From positions 1 through 53,083 of the forward strand of contig CBFGTV010000017.1 of the NCBI GenBank assembly GCA_965652145.1: a DNA stretch of 53,083 bases, read 5' to 3'. The stretch comes from CBFGTV01 sp965652145 (GTDB lineage Bacteria; Bacillota; Clostridia; Peptostreptococcales; Natronincolaceae). A program made the translations under genes and the position numbers. The notes under the pieces were generated by a model. That model saw only the letters and a list, made by a program, of their open reading frames with translations, ran no database searches and was not told the origin of the DNA. Positions 1 through 8,515 of the stretch are shown here, one piece after another. Numbering within the stretch: the first letter of the stretch is position 1; every line of letters begins with the position of its first letter.

Positions 1-353
1 CAATCTATGAATATATCATTCATGAAATTGAGTATGATTATAAAAAGGCTGCTAATACTTCGTCCCATTATTTGCCTGATATTGATCATATCTTCGATAC
101 CAAGCTAGGGATATGCTATGATTATGCGTCATTATTTGCAGCCATGTTAAGAAGCCAGGGAATACCGACTCAGCTGGTCAAGGGGTATGCTTCCAATATT
201 AATGAATATCATGCCTGGAATGAGGTTTATATCGAAGCCCTGGGGGGCTGGGTCATAATCGATACAACACAGGACGCACAATTAATAAAAAGTAATTTGA
301 GGCCTGACATGATAAAAAGCCCTTCTGACTTTAACAGGACAAGCCATATATAG
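1..353 (+). CDS. Transglutaminase-like domain protein, 3' part
   Basis: The frame is open from base 3 to a TAG at 351-353, so the gene begins outside the window. The visible part carries the papain-like transglutaminase triad: Cys in LGICYDYASLFAAML, His in EYHAWNEVYI, and Asp in WVIIDTTQD. In this superfamily (PF01841) the triad cleaves or cross-links amide bonds, and secreted bacterial members often act on the cell envelope. Neither a signal peptide nor the N-terminal domain can be seen, so substrate and location are unknown. An internal TTG at 72 is an unlikely start because coding sense continues upstream of it. A terminator follows at once. Confidence 0.8.
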   Translation, partial: IYEYIIHEIEYDYKKAANTSSHYLPDIDHIFDTKLGICYDYASLFAAMLRSQGIPTQLVKGYASNINEYHAWNEVYIEALGGWVIIDTTQDAQLIKSNLRPDMIKSPSDFNRTSHI

Positions 354-366
354 AATCGTTATTGTT

Positions 367-390
367 CCACCCAACCGGGTGGAGTTTTTA
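367..390 (+). terminator. Intrinsic terminator of the transglutaminase-like gene
   Basis: CCACCC (367-372) pairs with GGGTGG (377-382) around a 4-nt loop, followed by AGTTTTTA. Confidence 0.75.
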
Positions 391-909
391 TTATTAAATT
401 CCAGTTATATCTGGGTGATTCCGTTGTCATCAGTCATAAGATCAACCGATATTGCCTCCTCATTATGCCTTGCTTTATGGCAATTTCAACTCAGGGGAAA
501 CACAAGTTTTAACTGTAACAGGGTACTGGCACCACGTAAATTGGGGTGGGTTTTAATAATGATTGATTAATAGCTAATATGTAAAGGTATAAATGAACTA
601 TATAAACTGCAATAGAAAAAGCTTATCTTCGGTCGTCATATTGCTCGATATGGATTCTCCTCGTTCTTACTAGATGAAAATTTTCTCAGAATAACCCAAG
701 CTTTAACTGACTAGGTACTTGCAATATGTAGGTTTGCTTTTCTTTTATATATAAATTTTTTTACATAAAAAGGGTTTTTTAAGATCATAACGAATAAATT
801 AATTACAACTGAATTTTTCAGAAATTTCCAAAAACCATAAAAAGGCAATTTACGCCATTATTTTAAAACCAAAATGGTTTTGAGTGAGAATGAATTTAAG
901 GAGGTTTTT
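391..909. other. Intergenic gap of about 520 bp, no gene recognised
   Basis: AT-rich DNA between the transglutaminase terminator and the serine module. A 38-codon open frame at 440-556 reads protein-like (ends in TGYWHHVNWGGF) but has no ribosome binding site, so it may be a remnant. The 3' half (about 720-870) is very A+T rich and presumably holds the promoter of the next operon; I cannot fix one. A short inverted repeat AAAACC/GGTTTT lies just before the aminotransferase ribosome binding site. Confidence 0.5.
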
Positions 910-1977
910 ATGATGTACAAAAAACTATTCATACCTGGTCCAGTCAATGTAACCCCCGATGTACTTGAAAAAATGGCCACACCCATGATTGGTCACCGTA
1001 CCAAAGATGCCTCTGTTCTGCAAAGAAGTATCTCAGACAAAATGAGAAGACTGATGTATACTGAAAATGAAATATTGCTTTCCACTTCCTCAGGCAGCGG
1101 CTTGATGGAAGGAGCCATTCGTTCCTGTACTAGGCGAAGGGCTGCGGTTTTTTCTGTAGGGGCCTTTGGGGATCGCTGGTTTAAAATGGCCAAGGCTAAT
1201 GGGGTGCCGGCTGATTTATTCTCCGCTGAGCTGGGAAAGGCAACAACGGCTGAAATGGTTGAATCTGCCCTCTCTACCGGTAAATATGATTTAATCACCA
1301 TTACCCATAATGAAACCTCAACAGGAGTGATGAATCCTGTTGAGGAAATTGCAGCGGTTGTTAAAAAATATCCCGATGTAATATTCTGTTTAGACACCGT
1401 CAGCTCATTGGGGGGAACCAAATTACCCGTTGATGAGCTGGGGGTTGATATTTGCATCACCTCCTCACAAAAATGCCTGGGACTCCCCCCGGGAATTGCC
1501 ATCTGCTCCATCTCCCAAAAAGCCCTGGAAGCTGCAAAGCAGGTTGAAAACAGAGGATTATATTTTGACCTGCTGGAACTTTACAACTACATTCAGAAAG
1601 GAGATTATCAGTATCCCTCTACCCCCAGCCTTTCCCATATGTTTGCTTTAGATTATCAATTGGATAAAATCCTTGAAGAGGGTCTTGAAAACAGATTTGC
1701 CAGACATCTTGCCATGGCAAAATATGTTCGGCAATGGGCCGTTGAAAACTTTGCAATGCTTACTGAAGAAAAGTATGCCTCCAACACCCTTACAACGGTT
1801 AAGAATACAAAGGGCATAGATGTAAAAGAGCTGAATAATCAGCTGGGTCAAAGAGGATATATGATATCTAATGGCTATGGAGATTTAAAGGATAAAACCT
1901 TCCGTATCGCCCACATGGCAGAAACAACCCTAGAGGAGATTAAGGAATTATTAGCTTTAATCGATGAATTGATTTAA
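910..1977 (+). CDS. Class V aminotransferase (serine-pyruvate / alanine-glyoxylate type)
   Basis: PLP-dependent fold-type I aminotransferase of about 355 residues. The family N-terminus LFIPGPVNVTP, the region after the SGSG motif, the Asp of CLDTVSSLGG that contacts the PLP pyridine nitrogen, and the PLP lysine in TSSQKCLGLPPG are all visible. Members move an amino group between alanine, glyoxylate, serine and pyruvate or hydroxypyruvate; some act as phosphoserine aminotransferase. The frame extends to 874, but the AAGGAGG at 898-904 places the start at ATG 910 (spacing 5) or ATG 913 (spacing 8). It is 33 bp upstream of a SerA-type gene, so a role in serine synthesis is likely; exact substrate is not determinable. 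Confidence 0.85.
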   Translation: MMYKKLFIPGPVNVTPDVLEKMATPMIGHRTKDASVLQRSISDKMRRLMYTENEILLSTSSGSGLMEGAIRSCTRRRAAVFSVGAFGDRWFKMAKANGVPADLFSAELGKATTAEMVESALSTGKYDLITITHNETSTGVMNPVEEIAAVVKKYPDVIFCLDTVSSLGGTKLPVDELGVDICITSSQKCLGLPPGIAICSISQKALEAAKQVENRGLYFDLLELYNYIQKGDYQYPSTPSLSHMFALDYQLDKILEEGLENRFARHLAMAKYVRQWAVENFAMLTEEKYASNTLTTVKNTKGIDVKELNNQLGQRGYMISNGYGDLKDKTFRIAHMAETTLEEIKELLALIDELI

Positions 1978-2010
1978 AGAATCTATTTCATTAAAAGGGA
2001 GGAAGTCAGT

Positions 2011-2964
2011 ATGTGCAAAATACTAGTAAATGATGCCATAGAAAAAAAATCCCTAGAAGAAATTGCCCAAATAGGTATTGAATTAACCCTTCATCACTAT
2101 GAAAGGGAAGAATTAATGGAAAAGATTAAGGAGTTTGATGGAATTATTATTCGATCAGCCACCAGAATCGATAAAGATATCATCGATGCAGCCCTAAAAA
2201 CAGGTAAATTAAAGCTAATTGTACGGGCCGGAGTAGGGCTTGATAACGTAGATGTGGATTACGCCGTATCTAATGGATTGATAGTAAAAAATACACCCGA
2301 TTCCAGCAAGATTTCAGTGGCAGAACTGGCCATTGGGCATATGATAACCCTTGCCCGCAGCCTGCATCACACCAATAGAACCATGCAGGAAGGAAAGTGG
2401 CTGAAAAAACAATACCAGGGAATTGAAGTGGAGGGTAAAACCCTTGGCATAATCGGGTTTGGAAGAATCGGCCAGACCACTGCCCAAAAAGCTGCCGCCC
2501 TGGGAATGAAGGTGATTTATAATGATAGGATGCGTTCCCCAAATCATCAGGGGGAATTTGAATATGTAACAAAGGAAGAACTGCTGCAAAGATCAGATTT
2601 TATATCCTTGCATGTCCCCTTTAACAAAGAGGAAGGGCCTGTGCTGGCAAAGCGGGAATTTGATATGATGAAGGATGGCGTATATCTAATTAATTGTGCC
2701 AGGGGAGGCGTAATTTGCGAAAAAACCCTGTTAGAGGCCCTTGATTCAGGGAAGGTGGCTGGAGCCGCCCTGGATGTATTTGAAGAGGAGCCTGTGAAAA
2801 ATGGGGCCATTTACCGGCATGAAAAAATATCCTTAAGCCCCCATATAGGGGCCTCAACTGAGGAAGCCCAAGAACGAATTGGTGAAGAAATCGTAAAAAT
2901 CGTCAGTAGCTTTTATAAAGAGGAGTGGTTAAATGGCAATTGTGAAACCCTTTCAAGCTGTTAG
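2011..2964 (+). CDS. serA: D-3-phosphoglycerate dehydrogenase-like (SerA, short form)
   Basis: NAD-dependent D-isomer 2-hydroxyacid dehydrogenase of 317 residues. Visible are the Rossmann motif LGIIGFGRIGQTTAQKAA, the Arg of NCARGGVI, the Glu of FEEEPV and the catalytic His in LSPHIGAST. The length fits the short SerA form with no ASB or ACT domain, so feedback inhibition by serine through an ACT domain is not expected. It would oxidise 3-phosphoglycerate to 3-phosphohydroxypyruvate, the substrate for the aminotransferase upstream. Start ATG follows GGGAGGA. The 3' end overlaps the DUF1015 gene by 32 bp, implying translational coupling. Confidence 0.85.
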   Translation: MCKILVNDAIEKKSLEEIAQIGIELTLHHYEREELMEKIKEFDGIIIRSATRIDKDIIDAALKTGKLKLIVRAGVGLDNVDVDYAVSNGLIVKNTPDSSKISVAELAIGHMITLARSLHHTNRTMQEGKWLKKQYQGIEVEGKTLGIIGFGRIGQTTAQKAAALGMKVIYNDRMRSPNHQGEFEYVTKEELLQRSDFISLHVPFNKEEGPVLAKREFDMMKDGVYLINCARGGVICEKTLLEALDSGKVAGAALDVFEEEPVKNGAIYRHEKISLSPHIGASTEEAQERIGEEIVKIVSSFYKEEWLNGNCETLSSC

Positions 2965-4177
2965 GCCTAACCCCCATTTGGCCCATAGGGTAGTAGCCCT
3001 GCCCTATGATGTCATGAGTCGTGAGGAGGCAAAGGAGTTGGCAGCAGGAAATCCCTATAGCTTTTTACATGTAAGTCGTTCGGAAATAGATTTAGAGGAT
3101 ACGGTGAAGCCCTATGAGCCTGTCGTTTACCAGAAGGCATCGGCCAATTTAAAGGAAATGATAAATACTGGGGTACTTATTCAGGATCAGGTACCGGCAT
3201 ATTATATCTACAGGCAAATTATGAATGGAAGGGCCCAAACGGGAATTGTCGCCTGTGCATCCATCGATGAATATACCGGCAATATTATTAAAAAGCATGA
3301 ATTTACCAGGCCAGAAAAGGAAATCGATAGAATTAATCATTTTGATTATTGTAATGCCAATACAGAACCGGTTTTCTTTGCATATCGATCCAGGATTGAA
3401 ATTCAAAATATAATTCAACAGTGGACCTTGACCCATCAGCCGGTATATGATTTTACGACGGAAGATGGCATTAGCCATATGGTATGGGTCCTAGACGATA
3501 TAGAGAAAGTAAAGGCCCTGGAAGCCTACTTCAAGAAAGTAGATTATCTGTATATTGCCGATGGTCATCATAGAACCGCCTCGGCAGCTAAAGTTGGTCT
3601 GAAAAGAAGGGAACAAAACCCCCATTATATAGGAACAGAGGAATTTAATTATTTTATGACGGTGATCTTCCCCGACGAAGAATTGCTGATTATGGATTAT
3701 AATCGGGTAGTGAAGGATCTGAACGGTTTAACCACTGAAGCATTTCTTGATCGAGTTAAACAATTCTTTGACCTATCGCCCTATGAGGAACAGGGCCCCT
3801 GTAAGCCTACAGAACGCCATAGCTTTGGTATGTATCTGGCGGAAGGCTGGTACAGGCTGACAGCCAAGGAAGCAATCATTAATGAAAATGATCCGGTGGA
3901 ACGATTAGACGTAAGTATTTTACAGAAAAATTTGCTGCAGCCAATTTTGGGAATTGAAAATCCCAGAACAGATAAACGGATCGACTTTGTTGGAGGAATA
4001 CGGGGACTCAAGGAGCTGGAAAGAAGAGTAGCAACAGATATGAAGGTGGCCTTTTCCTTATATCCCCCCTCCATGGAGGAGCTATTGGCCATTGCCGATG
4101 CAGGAGAGGTCATGCCCCCTAAATCCACCTGGTTTGAGCCAAAGCTAAGGAGTGGACTATTTATACATCTATTATAA
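2933..4177 (+). CDS. DUF1015 family protein, possible serine kinase/phosphotransferase
   Basis: 414 residues covering a full DUF1015 protein, from the N-terminal IVKPFQAVRPNP through ALPYDVMS, the HEFTRPEKE segment, and the conserved IADGHHRTASA motif near residue 210. Start ATG lies inside the end of serA after a GAGGAG. I recall a report of a Thermotoga DUF1015 protein acting as a pyrophosphate-dependent free-serine kinase; I cannot verify it here. If that holds, run in reverse it would convert phosphoserine to serine and could stand in for SerB, which fits the operon. Family assignment is solid; function is inference. Confidence 0.75.
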   Translation: MAIVKPFQAVRPNPHLAHRVVALPYDVMSREEAKELAAGNPYSFLHVSRSEIDLEDTVKPYEPVVYQKASANLKEMINTGVLIQDQVPAYYIYRQIMNGRAQTGIVACASIDEYTGNIIKKHEFTRPEKEIDRINHFDYCNANTEPVFFAYRSRIEIQNIIQQWTLTHQPVYDFTTEDGISHMVWVLDDIEKVKALEAYFKKVDYLYIADGHHRTASAAKVGLKRREQNPHYIGTEEFNYFMTVIFPDEELLIMDYNRVVKDLNGLTTEAFLDRVKQFFDLSPYEEQGPCKPTERHSFGMYLAEGWYRLTAKEAIINENDPVERLDVSILQKNLLQPILGIENPRTDKRIDFVGGIRGLKELERRVATDMKVAFSLYPPSMEELLAIADAGEVMPPKSTWFEPKLRSGLFIHLL

Positions 4178-4189
4178 TTGATAATCATA

Positions 4190-4228
4190 AGACAGTGGCC
4201 TGGTGTTTGGCAGGCACACTGTCTTTTT
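4190..4228 (+). terminator. Terminator of the serine module
   Basis: AGACAGTG (4190-4197) pairs with CACTGTCT (4217-4224), with an inner GCCTG/CAGGC helix, followed by a T-run. Confidence 0.85.
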
Positions 4229-4283
4229 CTTTCAGTATAGAGGGAAGAATAATCAGAAATATTAAATAAAACACAATTTTTTC

Positions 4284-4312
4284 TTGACCTACCTGTACGT
4301 ACAGGTTATAAT
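4284..4312 (+). promoter_or_regulatory. SigA-type promoter of the trehalose operon
   Basis: TTGACC (4284-4289), 17-bp spacer, TATAAT (4307-4312). The spacer is almost wholly occupied by TreR operator 1. Confidence 0.85.
4291..4306. promoter_or_regulatory. TreR operator 1
   Basis: Perfect 16-bp palindrome ACCTGTACGTACAGGT between -35 and -10. It resembles the palindromic operators of GntR/UTRA trehalose repressors, and a TreR-like gene lies in the same operon (7728). Confidence 0.8.
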
Positions 4313-4326
4313 AAAAATATAATTAA

Positions 4327-4342
4327 ACCTGTACGTACATGT
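4327..4342. promoter_or_regulatory. TreR operator 2
   Basis: ACCTGTACGTACATGT, one base off operator 1, centred 36 bp downstream of it and just after the expected transcription start. Confidence 0.75.
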
Positions 4343-4353
4343 TGCTGTAATTT

Positions 4354-4367
4354 TGAAAAGGTTTTCA
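4354..4367. promoter_or_regulatory. cre-like site (CcpA) downstream of the tre promoter
   Basis: TGAAAAGGTTTTCA matches the cre consensus TGWAARCGYTWNCW except G for C at the centre. Its place downstream of the start would suit a roadblock. A near-identical site precedes citS (49925-49938). No ccpA gene is in the window. Confidence 0.5.
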
Positions 4368-4419
4368 AAGGCATAATCTATCTATTCATACTCAATATTT
4401 TAGAGAAGGAGGGTTCTTT

Positions 4420-5853
4420 ATGAGTAAATACGCCAATGACGTCAAAGAATTAGTAAAACACATTGGGGGGAAGGAAAACATTGTAACGGTTTCCCATTGT
4501 GCTACAAGAATGCGCTTTGTGTTGAGTGACCCGAAAAAAGCCGACATTAAAAGTATCGAAACCATTGGAATGGTAAAGGGAACCTTTACCCAGGCAGGAC
4601 AGTTTCAGGTCATTATCGGAAACGAGGTGGCGTCCTTTTACAATGAATTTATTCGACAGACCGGCTTGAAGGAGGCCAACAAGGAAGATACAAAAATAGC
4701 AGGACGTCAAAACATGAGCTTACTCCAAAGACTTATTTCTCATTTAGGTGAAATTTTTGCTCCCCTGATTCCAGCTATTGTAGTAGGGGGGCTGATCCTT
4801 GGCTTCCGTAATGTAATCGGTGATATCAAGATGTTTCAGGAGGGTACCAGAACCCTGGTGGAAATATCTCAATTTTGGGCAGGTATGCATCATTTTCTAT
4901 GGTTAATCGGTGAAGCAATCTTCCACTTCTTGCCCGTAGGGATCACCTGGTCTATTTCAAAGAAAATGGGAACTACACAGATTCTAGGAATTGTTTTAGG
5001 TATTACCCTGGTTTCTCCCCAATTACTGAATGCCTATGGGGTAGCAGGAGGCGCAGAGGCACCCTTCTGGGATTTTGGATTCGTACAAATTAATATGATT
5101 GGTTATCAAGCCCAGGTTATACCGGCAATTTTAGCAGGATTTTTATTAAGCACCATTGAACTGAAGCTTCGTGATGTAGTGCCCAGCTATATTTCAATGA
5201 TTGTTGTACCCTTCTTGGCCTTGGTACCAACGGTTTTAATTGCCCATGTGGTATTGGGACCCATCGGCTGGAAAATCGGTGCAGCTATTTCCAGCGTAGT
5301 ATACGCAGGGTTAACCTCAGCCTTTGGCTGGCTGTTTGCCGCTATTTTTGGCTTTAGCTACGCTCCGCTGGTTATCACTGGTCTGCACCATATGACCAAT
5401 GCCATAGACCTTCAGCTTATGAGTGAACTTGGCGGAACCAACCTGTGGCCTATGATTGCCCTCTCTAACATTGCCCAGGGCTCTGCTGTTTTAGCCATGA
5501 TTTATTTGAATAGGGATAACGAGGAAGAAAAACAGGTATCCATTCCTGCTGCTATTTCCTGCTATCTTGGGGTAACAGAGCCTGCTATGTTTGGTATTAA
5601 TTTAAAATATGGATACCCCTTCCTGGCTGCAATGATTGGTTCGGCCCTGGCGGCGGTATTGTCGGTGGGTGCAGGTGTAATGGCTAACTCCATTGGAGTG
5701 GGGGGAATCCCAGGAATCCTGTCGATTCAGCCCAGATTTATGCTGATCTTTGCCATTGCTATGGTAATAGCCATCATCGTACCATTTGCTTTAACAATTT
5801 TCTTTAATAAACGAAAAATTACCCTTGGAAGCAAAAATAAAGCAACAGCCTAG
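4420..5853 (+). CDS. treB: PTS trehalose transporter subunit EIIBC
   Basis: 477 residues. The N-terminal EIIB domain (about 1-85) has the phosphorylated Cys27 in SHCATRMRF. The EIIC domain (about 105-465) is hydrophobic with many membrane segments and includes LGVTEPAMFGINL near its end. It would phosphorylate trehalose during uptake, giving trehalose 6-phosphate in the cytoplasm. No EIIA domain is present, so it must take phosphate from a separate EIIA such as the one in the 9601 gene. Specificity for trehalose rests on similarity to TreP/TreB and on the treA and treR neighbours. Start ATG follows GAAGGAGGG. Confidence 0.9.
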   Translation: MSKYANDVKELVKHIGGKENIVTVSHCATRMRFVLSDPKKADIKSIETIGMVKGTFTQAGQFQVIIGNEVASFYNEFIRQTGLKEANKEDTKIAGRQNMSLLQRLISHLGEIFAPLIPAIVVGGLILGFRNVIGDIKMFQEGTRTLVEISQFWAGMHHFLWLIGEAIFHFLPVGITWSISKKMGTTQILGIVLGITLVSPQLLNAYGVAGGAEAPFWDFGFVQINMIGYQAQVIPAILAGFLLSTIELKLRDVVPSYISMIVVPFLALVPTVLIAHVVLGPIGWKIGAAISSVVYAGLTSAFGWLFAAIFGFSYAPLVITGLHHMTNAIDLQLMSELGGTNLWPMIALSNIAQGSAVLAMIYLNRDNEEEKQVSIPAAISCYLGVTEPAMFGINLKYGYPFLAAMIGSALAAVLSVGAGVMANSIGVGGIPGILSIQPRFMLIFAIAMVIAIIVPFALTIFFNKRKITLGSKNKATA

Positions 5854-5873
5854 GTTTATATTTAGGAGAAATC

Positions 5874-5912
5874 GATAAAAGGAAGGAACCTCGTGATCCT
5901 TCTTTTTATCAT
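5874..5912 (+). terminator. Hairpin terminator between treB and treA
   Basis: GATAAAAGGAAGGA (5874-5887) pairs with TCCTTCTTTTTATC (5897-5910) except for one wobble. The U-rich 3' arm suggests partial termination inside the operon. Confidence 0.65.
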
Positions 5913-6030
5913 TTATGTTAGACGGGGTCAAAGGTGGCATCTGCTTTGCCGGGGAATAGAAATGTGAAAGCATAAACCTTAAGTTCTTATCAGATTAGAC
6001 AGAAGCACATAACTAAAGGAGCCGATCGAT

Positions 6031-7701
6031 ATGAAGAATTTTAAAAAAAGCGTAGTCTATCAAATCTACCCAAAGTCCTTTTACGACTCCAACGGCGACG
6101 GATTCGGAGATTTAAACGGTGTGACACAAAAATTAGATTATTTAAAATATCTAGGAGTAGATTATATCTGGCTGACCCCCTTTTATATTTCCCCCCAAAG
6201 GGATAATGGCTACGATGTGGCCGATTATCAAGAAATTGATCCTCGTTTTGGAACCATGGCGGATTTCGATGCACTTGTCAAAAAAGCAGAAAAAATGGGT
6301 ATCGGAGTAATGCTGGATATGGTTTTCAACCATACCTCCACTTCCCATCCTTGGTTTCAAAGAGCAATGGAGGGCGATGAGTATTTCAAGAACTTTTATA
6401 TCTTTAAGGAGCCCAAGGATGGAGGGGAGCCGACCAATTGGCTTTCCAAATTTGGAGGTTCTGCCTGGGAGTATGTAGAAGAATTCGACCAGTATTATCT
6501 TCATCTATTCGATGTGACCCAGGCCGATCTTAACTGGGAGAATTCTGCCCTAAGAAGGGAAATATATAAAATCGTAGATTTTTGGATTGAAAAAGGAGTG
6601 AAGGGCTTTCGACTGGATGTAATTAACCTGATTTCCAAGCCCCAAGAATTTCAGGATGACCCCGATGGTGACGGTCGAAGATTTTACACCGATGGGCCCT
6701 GCATTCATGACTATTTAAAGGAATTGAATCGAGAGACCTTTGGGAAGCACCCCGATATCATTACGGTTGGTGAAATGTCCTCTACAACCATCGATCATTG
6801 TATTAAATACTCAAACCCCGGGGAAAAGGAGCTATCAATGGTTTTTAACTTTCATCATTTAAAGGTGGATTATGAAAATGGGGATAAATGGACCCTAATG
6901 GATTTCGATTTGATTGCCCTGAAAAAAATATTGAATGAGTGGCAATTGGGGATACAGCAGGGAAATGGTTGGAATGCAGTTTTCTGGTGTAATCATGATC
7001 AGCCAAGGGCGGTATCTCGATTTGGAGATGATGAAAGATATCATCAAGAATCAGCCAAAATGCTGGCCACAGCCATTCATTTACTGCGGGGGACCCCCTA
7101 TATTTATCAGGGAGAGGAATTTGGCATGACCAATCCCCATTTTAATAAGATAAAGCAGTATAATGACGTAGAATCAATTAATCACTACCATATTTTAAGG
7201 GAGAAGGGAAAGAGCGAAGAAGAAGTAATGGCAATTTTACAGGCTAAATCCAGAGACAATGGCCGTACGCCGGTGCAATGGAATAACAGGCCCCATGGAG
7301 GCTTCACTTCCGGTACCCCCTGGCTTTCGGTGGCCCACAACTATCAACAGATTAACGCAGAAGCAGCAATAGAGGACCCAAATTCAATTTTTCATCACTA
7401 TCGAAAACTAATTGCCCTAAGGAAGGAATACGACATCATTGCCTATGGGGACTATTATCCAATCTTAGAGGATCATCAGGAAATCTACGCCTATTTAAGA
7501 CAGTATAAGGCAGATAAGCTGCTGGTTATTAATAACTTCTATGGAAGGGAAGCCTTATTTCAATTGCCAAATCAAATTAATCCAGTAGAATATCACATTA
7601 GTATGTTAATTAGCAATTACCAAAATTCTTCTAATAAAATTGAGAAAATAAAGTTAAGGCCCTACGAGTCAGTCGTATATTACCTTGAAAAAAAGAAATA
7701 A
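6031..7701 (+). CDS. treA: alpha,alpha-phosphotrehalase (trehalose-6-phosphate hydrolase)
   Basis: GH13 family enzyme of 556 residues, the usual TreA/TreC length. Conserved regions seen in order are VYQIYPKSFYDSNGDGFGD, the DMVFNHTS region, FRLDVINLI with the nucleophile Asp, VGEMSS with the acid/base Glu, and FWCNHDQPR. It would hydrolyse cytoplasmic trehalose 6-phosphate to glucose and glucose 6-phosphate. Sucrose- and oligo-1,6-glucosidases share the same motifs, so the trehalose call leans on the EIIBC gene upstream and TreR downstream. It starts at ATG after AAAGGAG and lies behind the 5874-5912 hairpin. Confidence 0.9.
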   Translation: MKNFKKSVVYQIYPKSFYDSNGDGFGDLNGVTQKLDYLKYLGVDYIWLTPFYISPQRDNGYDVADYQEIDPRFGTMADFDALVKKAEKMGIGVMLDMVFNHTSTSHPWFQRAMEGDEYFKNFYIFKEPKDGGEPTNWLSKFGGSAWEYVEEFDQYYLHLFDVTQADLNWENSALRREIYKIVDFWIEKGVKGFRLDVINLISKPQEFQDDPDGDGRRFYTDGPCIHDYLKELNRETFGKHPDIITVGEMSSTTIDHCIKYSNPGEKELSMVFNFHHLKVDYENGDKWTLMDFDLIALKKILNEWQLGIQQGNGWNAVFWCNHDQPRAVSRFGDDERYHQESAKMLATAIHLLRGTPYIYQGEEFGMTNPHFNKIKQYNDVESINHYHILREKGKSEEEVMAILQAKSRDNGRTPVQWNNRPHGGFTSGTPWLSVAHNYQQINAEAAIEDPNSIFHHYRKLIALRKEYDIIAYGDYYPILEDHQEIYAYLRQYKADKLLVINNFYGREALFQLPNQINPVEYHISMLISNYQNSSNKIEKIKLRPYESVVYYLEKKK

Positions 7702-7727
7702 AAATGCTAAAATAACTTGGGTGATAA

Positions 7728-8444
7728 ATGATGGACCACAAATATCTTGTAATTTACAATCAGATGATTGTTAAAATAGAAAGCGGACAAATAAAGGCCA
7801 ACGATAAGCTGCCATCAGAAAATGAGCTGATGCAGGAGTATGGTGTATCAAGAGACACCATTCGGAAGGCCTTAGATTTGTTGGAGCGGAATGGTTACAT
7901 TTTGAAAATTAAAGGGAAGGGCTCCTTTGTATTGGATATAGACAAATATGAATTTCCAGTTTCAGGCTTAACCAGCTTTAAAGAGCTATCTCAGCGATTG
8001 GGAGTGGAATCAAATACCATTGTTGAAGAATTGGAGCAGATTTACCCCGATGAGTATTTAAGCAAGCAACTGGAAATTTCTGAAGAAGAACCCCTATGGA
8101 AGGTCATTCGGGTTAGAAAAATTGGCGATCAAAGAATTATCCTTGATAAGGATTACCTGTTACAACAATATGTACCCCAATTGACAGAGGAAATCTGCAA
8201 AGATTCTATTTATGAGTATATTGAAAATAGCCTGGGTCTTAAAATTAGCTTTGCTAAGAAGGAAATAACCCTTCAACAGGCCAGTGAAGAGGATAAAAGG
8301 TATTTGGATTTTGACAACTACAATATGATCGTTGTCGTTAAAAATCATATTTTTTTAGAAAGTGGAAATCTTTTTCAATATACGGAATCAAGACACCGAC
8401 CGGATAAATTTAGGTTTGTTGACTTTGCAAGAAGGCAACACTAA
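7728..8444 (+). CDS. treR: Trehalose operon repressor, GntR/UTRA family
   Basis: 238 residues. The N-terminal winged helix-turn-helix (about 10-70) contains KLPSENELMQEYGVSRDTIR, followed by a UTRA effector domain (about 90-235). In TreR the effector is trehalose 6-phosphate. It sits 26 bp after treA and the operon promoter holds two palindromes of the expected type, so autoregulated repression is likely. Start is ATG 7728 or 7731; both follow GGGTGA. Confidence 0.88.
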   Translation: MMDHKYLVIYNQMIVKIESGQIKANDKLPSENELMQEYGVSRDTIRKALDLLERNGYILKIKGKGSFVLDIDKYEFPVSGLTSFKELSQRLGVESNTIVEELEQIYPDEYLSKQLEISEEEPLWKVIRVRKIGDQRIILDKDYLLQQYVPQLTEEICKDSIYEYIENSLGLKISFAKKEITLQQASEEDKRYLDFDNYNMIVVVKNHIFLESGNLFQYTESRHRPDKFRFVDFARRQH

Positions 8445-8515
8445 AGCCCACTACCTTATCATTTAAATGATGAAAGGCATTGGGGCAGCAGATTAAAAGA
8501 CTGTGGAGGGGTACC

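Noticed and set aside
531..556. Possible T-box end (GGGTACTGGCACCACG)
   Set aside because: The match to the AGGGTGGNACCGCG core is poor and no stem I or specifier loop is visible.
379..570. Open frame of 63 codons after the first terminator
   Set aside because: It starts inside the terminator hairpin, has no ribosome binding site and low coding sense.
993..1511. 172-codon minus-strand frame opposite the aminotransferase
   Set aside because: Shadow of a clear conserved gene; no ribosome binding site and no family resemblance.
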